From assembly GCF_026230105.1 (NCBI RefSeq), contig NC_079476.1, forward strand, positions 38,554,559 to 38,618,558: a DNA stretch of 64,000 nucleotides. Direction: 5' to 3'. Position 1 is the stretch's first letter, and each line of letters begins with the position of its first letter. The position numbers were made by a program, and so were the translations under genes. The stretch is from Diorhabda sublineata. Taxonomy: Eukaryota; Arthropoda; Insecta; Coleoptera; Chrysomelidae. Below, piece after piece: positions 12,601-23,840 of this stretch. The notes below the pieces were generated by a model. The model was not told where the DNA came from. It did no database searches and worked only from the letters and a program-made list of their open reading frames with translations.

Positions 12601-14203
12601 GTTGTTTGTAATACTATTAAATATTGTGATAATCGATTTTTTTAGAAGAGGCAAATTCTTGTCGATTAATTATGACCAAAAACTGGATGCATTAGCTCAA
12701 GCTATTCCTACTCTGGATCCTGTCTTTTCTTCACCTCTGGTGGTATTTGACATGGATGCCTGTGGTCTTTGCTGGTGTAGTCTGTCATCTATCTTAGTTG
12801 GATGTTGAGGTGAGTCATCAGCACTTTAAATCTCATTCTGTCTGTTTCTTTCATAATATCTGCTTTTGTTACATCTGGTGGGCGTTTTTGTATGAAGGGG
12901 AGTACACTGCTTGTCTCTACAGCAATTTGAAAATGTATCAATGCCTTAAATATGTAAATCATCATCAATCTTGATACTTTGTACTACTGGCAACGCTATA
13001 CAAATTCAATATGACGTTTATCATATTTTATAACGTATTTTTTGTGTTATTATGAAGATTGAAGAAAAATTCAATAGCAAATGAAGATATGTTTGATGTT
13101 TCCAGCGAATAAAATAAAAATGTACCGTTAATTTCAGTATATAATTAATAAACGAGGAAACTAAAAAAATTTAATTGAATAGCCGCAAATGGAAACGCTT
13201 CAAAATGTTTATCAAGAAGATCTCTAAAGTAGAACAAGACACTCTGTCACGGTAATGAAGAACCTTCAGATGTTTTATAATTATAGTGGCATTAGTCCAC
13301 GGTTTGTGACTACGACGCTCATTTCTATAATTTTAAACCATATCCAGTTCTTTAATTAACTATTTCTTAAATTAAAATCAACTAATTCATTTGGAACTGC
13401 CATTGAATGGCGTTTCGTATGAAACTAAGATGACAGTGATGATAGTTTAGTAATTACCTTATGTAAAATCGAATAATGGTCAACCTTTAAATTCCGATGA
13501 AAATAATCGAGAAAAAACAACAACCTCAAGTACCCAGCGTATTTTTTTACGGCTTTAAAACCATCGCGACATAATAACAGTTCTGGTTGTACAGAAGCCG
13601 TGTCAAGATCCCGCGGTACGCACTGACCGTTGTTGAATTATGCAAAATTATTATAATAAATGTATCGGAGATGAATCTCCGGCCAGTTTTTACTCGTGTT
13701 TCCTTCCGGTCTCTAATTATCCACGCTATAAATTATCTCATTATCTGTCGGTAATAATACAGTGTACACACTGCTAACATAACCAATATCAACTTAATGA
13801 TGAACTGTTCGAAAAAAAAAAAAAAAATAGTAAATTTATTATTGTGATAGGGTAGTAGGAACGATTATTTTGATTACCTTAACTGTTCTGGTTATAAACT
13901 GAGGCAGGTACATTAATAAGGGCTCAAATGAAAGTAACCGTTCACTTAAAATTACTATTATTGATGCAAGTACACCAGTCACAAGATTTCTTAATGTTTA
14001 AATAAAATATTCCACATTTTACAATTCAAATTAGAAAAAATATGAGTTTTGAAGTTGAACGAAAGATACGATACGATATGAGAATAAATTCCTACCAAAT
14101 AAATGTAGAAGCTGAAATTTTCTATAGAATCTTCTGAAAGATTCGATAAAGTTCTGTGAAAGATGCCACTGTAATTACTGTAGCAATCAAGAAAAGTATT
14201 GAA
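12601..14203. other. Unassigned intergenic sequence
   Basis: No element recognised. About 13560-13800 is less AT-rich and more complex than its surroundings and contains the near-palindrome CGGAGATGAATCTCCG. It might be a conserved non-coding stretch. A 14-bp poly-A run lies near 13815. Confidence 0.35.
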
Positions 14204-14645
14204 CAGAAATTATGCAAGGTTTTAATCCTAACGGATTCGAGTAGTGCAAAACAAAAAATAAGATTTGGACTAGACAGTTAATGACAAGACAACATCCATG
14301 GGAAGCCATGCAAATAGGAATAGAAATTGAATTGGTTTGGATACCTAGGCACACGGTGAGACACGGGAATGAGGAGGCAGATAAAATTGCCTCAATGAAG
14401 ACAATATCAATCTTAGAGAAACGGATTATAAAGATTTATTACCTTTCATCAAAGAAGAAATAAGGGATCTGTGATGGACAGAAATATGCAAGATAAAAGG
14501 AAAATACCTGTTTAAACCGATGGACAAAATCAATCAAAAACCGTGGTTTTGTCAAGGGCCATTTTGGATATGTAGAGTGGGTTATTTTGGCACTCAAGAG
14601 CATCTTCATAGAATTGAATCTTTATGCTTAATACCTATTTTAGCG
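14204..14645 (+). pseudogene. Non-LTR retrotransposon RNase H domain and C-terminal tail fragment
   Basis: The plus strand reads LTDSSSAKQ at about 14224-14250, the DS motif of RNase H, then a stop. It then continues as an open frame with WIPRHT (14338-14358) and GNEEADKIA (14366-14395), the WIPGHxGxxGNExAD signature that carries the last catalytic residues. After further stops, INQKPWF and then ICRVGYFGTQEHLHRI match the tail region that follows RNase H in I-group elements. RNase H would remove the RNA strand after reverse transcription. The histidine of WIPSHTG is kept, but the glycine after it is replaced by VRH. The rest of the element is missing on both sides. Confidence 0.72.
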
Positions 14646-16770
14646 GCAGCTCTGTTCTACGCTTGAAATGCTGCTAAAATTGCGTTTTTAAAGAAAACAA
14701 ACTGTAAAATTTGATAATTTCAAATGGCTGGAAGGAGCGATGAGTCAGACGCGATAACATTCGCAACTCTGGATAGTTAGATCAAACCGCAGGAGCCTTA
14801 ACTTAGCCTGGGTGGATAATCTAAGGATAGAGCCCATCACCACAAAGAACAAGAAGAAGATAAACTTCTGTTGGTTATGGGTATATTATTGAGCTCATTA
14901 GTTTGAATGAACGCTTCTGGTCGAGCGCAACTGGTCCGACAGGAACAGCTCGCCATTCAGTACTGGAATAAGAATATAATACGGGGGTTGCTACTGAAGT
15001 TTTAAAACCAATAAACTTTTATATGCGTTTCAACTACTTCTCAGGTGTAGAAAAACGTTAACTTAGCAATCTATTTTTGATATGCGGGAATAAAAAGGAA
15101 TCATTGGGTGCCAAACACTGTATTATCGAGTACGATCTTTTTGACAGCCAAATTTTCATGCAATTGAATGTATGCCCAAATATTCCTCAATCAGACGGTA
15201 TCGGTCTAATGATAATTTTGCACTATCAGAATCGACAGTCGCTTTTGTTTGACCTTCATTAAATTAATCCTGTAGCGAAGTGCGACCACGAATGAATTAG
15301 GAAAATCAGCAAGTCACCAGACTTGAATGACGGGGTTTAACTTGGGCTAACGCTGGGAAACCCGGCCTTGGCTAACCGATAATGGTCTTAGCCTGGTTGA
15401 AGCCTGCGTAACCACTCTATAGTCAGCCAAACATTGCTGATCTCTATGTAACCTTACCTCGGTCATCCCATTTTCACCCAAGCCTGCCTGAACTCTGGGT
15501 AACCTGACCTCGGCCATAAGAAAACATCGAAACTTTTAAATTAAAATGGGTTAAAAATAAAAAGATAGTTCAATGAGTTAGATGAAACCTACCGGAACCA
15601 ACTGGATCAACTACTAAAAAAAAATTAGATTCATAACTTAGTCTCAATTTTATATTAAAGACTTAAATTAGAAACTTTTGACGGTACCACGTGGAAAAGA
15701 TTGAAAAAAACAGCCTAGAAAAATCAAGAAATGAATACAAAATGTTTTCCTCAAGATTTTAATGTGCAAAAACGAAACTGAGATACTGAAAAGATCGGAA
15801 GCTTTGTAAATTCATTCAATCAATTTGAAATTGATTTCGATGCTTTATACGAGATGGTGTCAAAACCATTGCCTAGACAAAGAATGATGGAGTAGTTTCA
15901 ACAATATATTTCTTTGTCACGATGTAAGGTTCCGGTCTTAAGTACGATGGCGAGAAACTTCCTCCAAGCGATATTTGTACCGATAGAAAGGCTGTGTTCC
16001 TTGGTTTCCTTAACCATAAGAAAAAATCGAACCCGGCTGAATTATACATACATACAAATGGGTTAAAAATAAAAAGATTATTCAATAATTTGGATGAATA
16101 CACTTCTCATGAAACTACCTATGAAAATATTCAATTTTGACTCCCTAGTACCGTACGCCAATAATAAAAAAATTTGTATCGCCATCGTATCATTAATAAC
16201 CGAGATTTAATTTATTGTACCATAATAGATGTTATTATTTTCTTTTTGATATTTCGTTTTTACTATTTTTTTTTTTTGATGGATTACAACATTAAAACGA
16301 AAATTGGAACTGATTCTATTTGTGTATTTTATTTATATAGGAAATATGAAATATTTGCAAACTTTTACGAAACTCTCGCGCTAAACATGACTCCGCACGA
16401 GACTATTTTGGGAAACGAGATGAGATTTTCCAAAGTCTCGTTTCGTAGGCAAGTGGATACAGAGAAATCTGACTTATTTTGCTCAAACCGCGTCAATAAG
16501 TCTTGAGAAATGTTTTATTTAATGAAAACTTGATTACCGTTAGACTAATTATTGATAGTAGTTATTATAGTGTGCATATTTAAATCATGTAATGTCCTTT
16601 TTAATGTTATTCTTCAAATGTATCCGTTGAAAATGAAGTATCCTTTAAATTCATGGTTTAATGTCATGCATTACTATTTAGAACAACACTCCCATCCATC
16701 TGACAAAAGTAAATAGTATATTTTCGTAAAGGACGTGTTATAAATTTCTTTTGTGGTCGGTTCTCCTTAC
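14646..16770. other. Intergenic sequence with degenerate short repeats
   Basis: About 15340-15525 has an imperfect repetition of AGCCTG, GGCTAACC and TAACCTxACCTCGG phrases and higher GC than its surroundings. A segment of about 60 bp around GGGTTAAAAATAAAAAGAT occurs twice (15549-15575 and 16059-16085) with the same CATAAGAAAA-ATCGAA lead-in, so 15525-15600 and 16010-16110 are a diverged direct repeat. No gene recognised. Confidence 0.4.
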
Positions 16771-16817
16771 CTGTGGGACATTCTGGTAGTGATTTTTATC
16801 TGTTTCCGGTACGATGA
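16771..16817 (-). other. Possible 47-bp host micro-exon
   Basis: On the minus strand the 47 bp are preceded by TTACTCACCCAG and followed by GTAAGGAG, so both splice borders fit the consensus (CAG before GTAAGG at the donor). One frame reads IVPETDKNHYQNVPQ without a stop and exits on a codon boundary. The polypyrimidine tract is poor. I do not recognise the peptide. It could be a coding exon within long introns, a transposon scrap, or chance. Confidence 0.25.
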
Positions 16818-17191
16818 CTGGGTGAGTAATGTTTTAAGATCTTATCACTAGTTTCGTACGTGTGTATCCCTATTGCAATAACAATCCGGTCTATTTTTAG
16901 GTTTTCAAACGCGCTCTTATTGTTTTTTTTTAAATTTGATTTTAATAGTTACAGCAGGAAAAGAATTGTATTGTTTAAAAATTAGCAGTGACTGGCAAAT
17001 TTTTATAATCCCACATTTGAGCTGTTTGAACCGAAGATACTAAGACTGAAAGGAAATATTTTTTCCTTCATATAGGGCCCACTTAAGGAAAATCAAATTC
17101 TTTTAAATGTAATATATCAGCTTCAAATTGAATAATCATAAACTATATAAAATTTTTATTTAATAAACTTGTCGATTTAGTTGTGCAAAAT

Positions 17192-18636
17192 TCGTTTTTT
17201 GGCTCTAGAAAATCGAAAAATCATCCGATTTCGATGATTTTTTTGTCAAGATCTTCGTTTTTATGGCGGATTTATGAAAAAAAATATGGAAAATAACTCA
17301 TCTAGAGATTTCATATAGTTTTATGACTTTAAATGTGATCATAAACGCATATAATCGTTCATAGATCATTTTTAATTAGTTTTTTATTCATTTGGAGTCA
17401 TTAAAACAACCAAGGTAATATAGAATCGCATAAAAAGTCCTTTAAACTTTGTTACTTTTTGCTGAAGCAATAATACATGAAATAATTTTTATTGCTCGAG
17501 GAATATCAGAAATTATTCCTTTTCTTCTAAAGAAAATAAGTTTGATCAACAACTTTTCCTTTGTAAGAGAAAATAAGGATCATAAAGCATTTTTAGTTAG
17601 TTTTCGATCATTTTGGAGTTATATAGAATCGTGCATAATCATATAAAAAAGCTTTTAACGTTAGTCCTTTTTATTCTTTTAAAGAAAAATAGTTTGATAA
17701 GCAACATCTCCGTTGCAGAAAGTAGGACAAGAATCATAACGCATTTTTAATTAGTTTTCGATTAATTTGGAATCATTTGAACTGGAATCAACTTATATGG
17801 AATCGTGCTTAATTGTATAAAAAAGTTTTGACGTCCTTCAAGATGTTTTGCTACATTTTGCTAAAGCACTGATACACGTAACAATTTTTATTGTAAAATA
17901 ATTGTAGGAGAAAATAGGAAAATAATCATAGAATATATTTTGTTAGTTTTTGATCATTTTGGAGTTACTTAAATTTATATAAAATCGTGCATATTCATAT
18001 AAAAAAGCTTTGACGTTAGTCTTTTAAGATATTTTGCCACTTTTTGCTGATAATACAATATAATAACTTTTTTGGAAAGCTTCAAACATCGTTCATATAT
18101 TTTTTTGTTAATCTATACAAAAAAACGAACATTTTGGGAAAGAAATTGAGAAATGTTTGTTTATTTATTCATTTCTCATCTCTAATAGTCAACCTTAGTA
18201 ATATACCACTTTTTTAATCGTGAATATTTTCAAATTTTCAAAATAAACTTTTAATTTTACAACAAGTGATTTTAAGAATGTTTTTGTCCATATAACTTTA
18301 TTATTTACATAATAAAAAAGGTACAAACGATTATATGTGAAAAAAGGTCAATTTTAAGATGAATATTTTCGTATAATTTTTTTCAGTTTGTTCATTTTTA
18401 TGTGTAGATTCTGAAAAAAAAATAACAACTCCATTTGATTATTTGGAAAAAAGTTATCAACAATTATACGCGAGTGAGTGCATTTTTATGAACATTTAAA
18501 GCCCTAAAACCAATATAAGTTCCAATTTGTTTTTATTCCCGTAATTTTTTTCATAAATCCGCCGTAAAAACGAAGATTTTAAAAAAAAATTCATGGAAAT
18601 CGGATGATTTTTCGATTTTCTAGAGCCAAAAAACGA
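17192..18636. mobile_element. 1.4-kb non-autonomous element with about 92-bp terminal inverted repeats
   Basis: The left end (17192-17284) starts TCGTTTTTTGGCTCTAGAAA and includes AATCATCCGATTTC and CGTTTTTATGGCGGATTTAT. The right end (18545-18636) is its inverted copy, ending TTTCTAGAGCCAAAAAACGA. The interior has no transposase. Instead, 17410-18070 holds about four degenerate units of roughly 175-180 bp, each with CATATAAAAAAGCTTTxACGTTAGTC-like and TTTTGCTxAAGCA blocks. I could not see a clear target duplication (left flank ...CAAAAT, right flank GGGGAC). It is probably a MITE-type element moved by a transposase elsewhere. Confidence 0.8.
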
Positions 18637-21018
18637 GGGGACCGTGAAAGTATAAAATTACCAAAATTTTCTATCTGAACATTTTCAATGGTATTAATAA
18701 ATTATTTGTATTATTAATTAATTCGGATTGAGCTTTGATAAGAGGAATGAATTGCTGTAATTAACTTTCTACTTCTAATTCATCATTTATATTTTTTATA
18801 GATGAAATATATAATTTATTATTATTTTGAGTATAAAATTATTATATAGATTAAAAAATTAGTGTGTGGATTGTTTGATTATTACTTGGAAGAACCTTCT
18901 TGCATTGAAATAATGATTACTTCCTTTAAGTTTAAATATTTTATTAATATATAGAGAAAAATATCCTTGCTACATTATATATCATTTTCAGCGACAACTG
19001 ACAATGACATATGACATACGACATACATGACATACATGAAGTTGGCTGCTAACATTTTATCAACTAACATGGATTCATTCATTTTGTTTAAATTTCCAAA
19101 CAATTTTTGGGAAAAAATTCAAATTTTGATGTAAATTTTGCGGGGCCTCTACGTGTTCGAGGCCTGGGTTTCCAGCTCCCGCTACACCCTTCCTAAATCC
19201 GACGTATAGACTAGTACAAGAAACTAGCTAGAAAAGCTGTCAAAAATAGTATTTAGTGAATGGAATATTGTAAGTTTTTTAGAGACAATTTCATACCAAC
19301 ACCAATCAACTTTGATAAGTTACTATAACAACTGAATTTATCGAAAATTTTCAGTCGCGTGACCTAACCTAAAAATTAAAACTGTATCTGTCAAAGTTGT
19401 CACGTACTGCAGATAATTCTCTATCGCATAGCATCAGTTTGATCTGAAAACTAACCTCAAGAAGACACTCAACTGCCCGACAAAAACTCTGTTTTTGTAT
19501 CAAAAAATATAATTAATAGAATTTATGTACTGTCATATATTTTTTAACATCCCATTCAATTCCATGTTGTCGAGGCACGTTAAACTGAATTGAAAAAAAT
19601 CCACTCGCCCCCTTTTTCATATTGATTTGATTTAGTTAAATAAAAAATTTGTGAGATTATTATGGACGAGTTTCATTGTACAAAAATCTACAACTATCAA
19701 AGTAATTTTACTACAAAACTTTTAGCATGGCATAAGTTTTTGCATACCTTTGAATAGAAGGTATCTTCAATTATGTGAAAACATGTTATTTCAGCTCGTA
19801 AAGAAGAGATTTGAGGTGTAAAAAGAGATAAGAGGCGTTAACACGTCCTAGCCAAATTTTTTTTGTCACGTCTCAGTTTGAAAAGTACAACTCTATTGTT
19901 TGGCTTCGTGGTGAGGTAGGAAGAATTTAAAAGGCTTAAAATTCGTTAGGAAAGAAGTTTCTAATGAATTCTGTTTAGTTTCCGAGGTGTCGTAAGATAC
20001 CACCGTAATTATTTGAGAAAATCATCACCATCTTCATTGTAACGTATCAAAAACTGAAGTACACCGTCTATCCATTGTTCTTTATGTTTTCTAACAAGAA
20101 TTGTGGTTACCTAACACGTAATTCCAGTTCAGTTCGAAATTTCAGGTGCAATTTGCAGATATTCCATAAAAAAAAGCACTAATTGTAAAGTTACGGTTTT
20201 GACTGAATTGCTTTCCATCTACTAATCATTGAATCAATCATTCATAGCATCTTCAGTCCGTGAACCTCGCAGATTTGTCGATCAGTTTCACGTGGTTTAA
20301 TTTTCTTAGATTGCGTTATTTTCGATTACGGCTTATATCGTAAAGAAGAAGAAAATGGTGTAGATTTCTTCTACTTGAGTAACTGTTGCGCATACTCGTA
20401 ATCAGAAGCACCTCGTATAATTTCAGTTTTTCAAGTAAAAGTAAAATAATAAGAAAACGTCTTTTATGGGTAATAAAAATAAGGTGAAGGGTGGAACATT
20501 CGGAAAGAAAATAATCCATCTAAAACATCAAAGCCTATATATCGCCATCCAATTTATTTTAACAAGGGCTATCTCTTTTCCGTCACGCACTAACAAGTTG
20601 GTGGCCCTCATTGCTAACACTCATCAGTATCCATAAGAGATGAGATGTCGCTTATAAAGAGAGTGGCCAATTCTAAAATAACTTTTCTCCGATTCTGTTA
20701 CTTTCAGCTACCGGAATTTTTATTACTTTTGCCGGTTCTAAATTGCTACCTAATGGCGTTAGTTGTCGACGTTTTGGTTTTTGAAACTGTCTACTTTAAA
20801 TCAATGTTAAATTTGTAGTGATATTTTCAGACGTACAGTTTCACAGAATGAAAAAATACAATTAAATAAAAATTCCTAACAAATTATTCTGCGATTTTAG
20901 TTTCGACCGTGTGTCTCTACTTGGTTTTCCATTTAAAAGCAGTGGCGGCTCGTGGTGACAAATTTTCCAACAAAAATTTCTTTTAGAAGTTACTAGGTGT
21001 TTGTCAAATTTCTATTCC
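18637..21018. other. Unassigned AT-rich intergenic sequence
   Basis: A short GACATAC/GACATACATGA run lies at 19008-19041. No coding motif recognised; open frames such as 20316-20519 have no family resemblance. Confidence 0.45.
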
Positions 21019-21784
21019 ATATCAGTCCAAGAGCTACCTACAAAAAATGCATGTTATAAAGTACATGAAAGGTGACACATTATGAAACTTTCGTCTGCCG
21101 GACCAGATTCCGTTTGAACATGAGAGCCGCGTGAACTTCGTGGAAATTCGAGGAAATAAAAAAATAAGCTACACACAAGATCCTTTTCCCTGAATGTATC
21201 AACGACAAACCATCGGCAGACGTTTTTCCTGTCCTCATATCTCCGGCAGACGTGGAAATGGGAGGTCGGAAAACTCATCTCAAAAATATCATAAGAAAAA
21301 CTGCCACAGACTAAATTATTTTCTCTTCCCATCTGTAGGTCATAACTAACAGGTAAAAAGCAATGACAGACGTTTTCCCGGCCCCTAGTTGTCGAAAAAG
21401 GAAATTGCTTTCCTCTCTTTTTTCGGCTACAAAGAAAACGTCTGCCATAGCTTTCCCGCTGTTGTTGATGACCGAAGAAACAAATAGGAAAAATAATCTC
21501 GAGTGTACCTTATTTAATTTTTCATGTGAGTTTTCCAATCACCTTTTTTAACGTCTGCCGGAGATTTGAGGACAGAAAAAACGTCTGCCGATGGTTTGCC
21601 GCTGATACTCACGACTCTAATAACGTTTAGAGAAAAGAATGTTGCGTGTGGCTTATTTTTTAATTTCCTCGAATTTCTACGAAGGTCACGCGGCTCTCAT
21701 GTTCAAACGGGATCTGGTCCGGCAGACGAAAGTTTCATGGACTTTATAACATGCATTTTCTGTAGGTAGCTCTTGGACTATATC
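21019..21784. mobile_element. 756-bp full-length hairpin element with 5-bp target duplication and repeated CGTCTGCCG motif
   Basis: The element (21024-21779) begins AGTCCAAGAGCTACCTACA and ends with the reverse complement, TGTAGGTAGCTCTTGGACT. It is flanked by a perfect ATATC on each side (21019-21023 and 21780-21784). The symmetry runs to the middle: the centre near 21402 is GGAAATTGCTTTCC, so the whole element is one imperfect palindrome. The motif CGTCTGCCG, or its complement CGGCAGACG, and close variants occur at about 21089, 21213, 21241, 21366, 21438, 21550, 21579 and 21718, in mirrored orientation in the two arms. All open frames inside are by-products. No transposase is present. This architecture resembles Foldback-type elements; the repeated motif could be a transposase binding site. 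Confidence 0.9.
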
Positions 21785-22239
21785 GACTTCAGTGCTGAGC
21801 AGATCGAAACGTCAACATAGTGTCCAGGAACCATAAAATCTTGACATACTTATTCGGCGATAGCTTTTTGAACCACTTAATCCTTAGAAACTTCTCTGCT
21901 GTACTTATTGAAAAAATGCAGCACTATTTTCCGTTTGAAGTTGAAGACATAGAAAAGGCTATCGATATTTCAAAAGAATTATCCATTCGTATGGTATCTG
22001 CGCGTTTAGTTCTGTGTTTGATCACTCTGGACCAAAAGCGTTTTAGAATGAACAATTCTCAGGCCTTATTAACAAGTTGTTTCAATACAGACCCAAATTG
22101 CATGAGCTTGAAAGATTGTGGCTGAGAGGCTGAGCTTTAGAGTCTAGTCCACTTTCGTCCCAATGCTACAAAAGCTAACTCCACTCCTAGTTCTGTCTTA
22201 GACCCGTCTAAATCGCAAATAAGCTGTTTTTATTTAGAG
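21785..22239. other. Unassigned sequence with a 101-codon open frame
   Basis: A plus-strand frame at 21820-22125 reads HYFPFEVEDIEKAIDISKEL and has reasonable amino-acid balance, but I do not recognise it and no splice or promoter signal supports it. It abuts the hairpin element. Confidence 0.25.
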
Positions 22240-22610
22240 AAACTAGAAGAATCATCTTTCCAGATCCGCCTATAAAAGATGACTTTGAAATTGTAGAAGC
22301 TGAGATAATGGTCAGATCCAAAGCTACTTCTGCTCTCAGTTGTACCTTGGACTTTCCTAGATTACAAACTAGCTCATTTTAGTAAATGAAACTAGGAGAA
22401 TAATCTTTCTATTTCCTCTTATGAGGAAATATGACTTTTGTTCTGAAGTTGTAGAATGTTCACACCAAAAGCTATTTGTTATGCTGGAATCCGTTTGTAT
22501 AACAAACGAGCTCTTTTTAATTTGAGAATCATCTTTTCAGTTCCACCTATAAGGAAAGAAGCGTTGTAGAAATTGATACGATGGTCACACTTAAAGATTA
22601 AAACCTTTTT
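22240..22610. repeat. Three degenerate tandem units of about 130-145 bp
   Basis: The phrase GAATCATCTTTCCAGATCCG (about 22250) recurs in diverged form at about 22398 and 22526. Each is followed by CCTATAA/CTTATGAGGAA, a GTTGTAGAA block and a GGTCACAC/CCAAAGCTA block. Identity between units is moderate, so this is an old duplication. No coding role is visible. Confidence 0.5.
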
Positions 22611-22709
22611 ATGGTCGACCAAACGAGGCGACGACTCCGGAGATGTTGAAGAAGACATCACTTCACACCCTAAATAAAAGAGCAATCAAAACTGAAAAGG
22701 AAAAACTGG

Positions 22710-23035
22710 ATCTAAAGAAGGCAAAGACTGTTCCATCTACAGGCAAGGTCATGGCGTCGGTTTTTTGCTATTTTATGCACCCTATTCGCCAGATTTAGCC
22801 CCCTCGGATTATTTGCTGTTCCCAGACTTGAAAAAATAGCTCGGTGGTCAAATATTTTCCAACAAAGAAGATGTGATGTCGGAAGTTAATGGCTATTTTG
22901 AAGAGCTTGAAGATTCTTATTATAAAAACAGTATTGAACTTATTGAACATCGCTGGGAAAAGTGTACGGAGGTTACGTTGGAAAATAAATATATTTTTTC
23001 CAAAATGTTTGTGTGTGGGCTGGATTAACTCATCA
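22710..23035 (+). pseudogene. Mariner-like transposase fossil with central deletion
   Basis: KKAKTVPSTGKVMASVF (about 22714-22764) matches the segment after the first catalytic aspartate. A deletion of most of the core with a frame change follows, then YAPYSPDLAPSDY (from 22774), which carries the third catalytic aspartate of the DD34D triad, then LLFPDLKK. A TAG at 22837-22839 interrupts, after which GGQIFSNKEDV, YFEELEDSYYKNSIELIEHR and WEKC continue to a natural-looking stop at about 23027. The C-terminus is otherwise well kept, so the copy is not very old. The second aspartate (HxDNAxxH) is lost. Family forms differ at several positions from the copies at 25590 and 54700, so it is a separate lineage. 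Confidence 0.85.
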
Positions 23036-23589
23036 AATACGATAAATTATATTGAATTAAACAAAAATACACTTTTATTTGTATGGTTAGTACTGAGATA
23101 TTGAGAATCATTATACTTAATTTTCACGATTCATCCAAAGAATAAGTAAAAATAATTTCGAAACCGTAGCCAAAATCCATTTTTCACTCACCCTACTAAA
23201 CGCCATTCATATTTCATTTGAACTTGTCCATTTTCTATTTGAGCTGATTCGATGGCTCCATGCATTTCCATTTTCTGATTATGACAAAGATGAGATATAA
23301 CAACCATTCCGGTGGATTTCCCAACGAAACTACATCAATTTAGTTTAACATGACAACAGTGTACGTTTATATGGCCATATTTCCAAGGAAATATTTCAAT
23401 TACTTGACCAACAGTCATGGACGGAGTTTCAGGAACAAATTGTTAAATCTATAGCGTGAAATAAAGATTAGTTATTTGACAAAAATTACTTGTTACGATA
23501 TAAAAATTCTGATTGAAACTTTTGAAATTTACAAGAATGTCATGACGATCTATTTTTTCAATGAAAAATTATTTGGTAATTATTCGGGA

Positions 23590-23840
23590 GTGGGGCTCCA
23601 CCCCAAGTTTTTTCGCGCATATACCTATAATATTAAATAAAAGAAATACATACATGTTTCACGATGAGCTTTCAACGATTGACTTAACCTAACCTAACCT
23701 AACTCAACCTAACTTAACGTATCCTAACCTAACCTAACCTAACATAACTTAAACCCTTAAAATACTTTCGGAGCACTAAAAAACAATCCTATATGCGCGA
23801 AAAAGTTTTTGGACTATGTTTGGGATGGAGTCGTCTTTCA
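23590..23840. mobile_element. Small inverted-repeat element around a CCTAA tract (uncertain)
   Basis: CACCCCAAGTTTTTTCGCGC (about 23609-23628) is matched in inverse orientation by GCGCGAAAAAGTTTTTGG (about 23795-23812) and a diverged GGGATGGAGTC. Between them lies a broken CCTAA tract (23684-23752) preceded by TTTCAACGATTGACTT, which resembles the sequence beside the tract in the element at 9579. The outer parts of the arms differ by a gap of about 13 nt, and no target duplication was found. It may be a third, older member of the palindromic group, or unrelated. Confidence 0.45.

Noticed and set aside
21054..21769. Four open frames of 62-92 codons
   Set aside because: They lie in the arms of a hairpin element, mirror each other, and have no family similarity.
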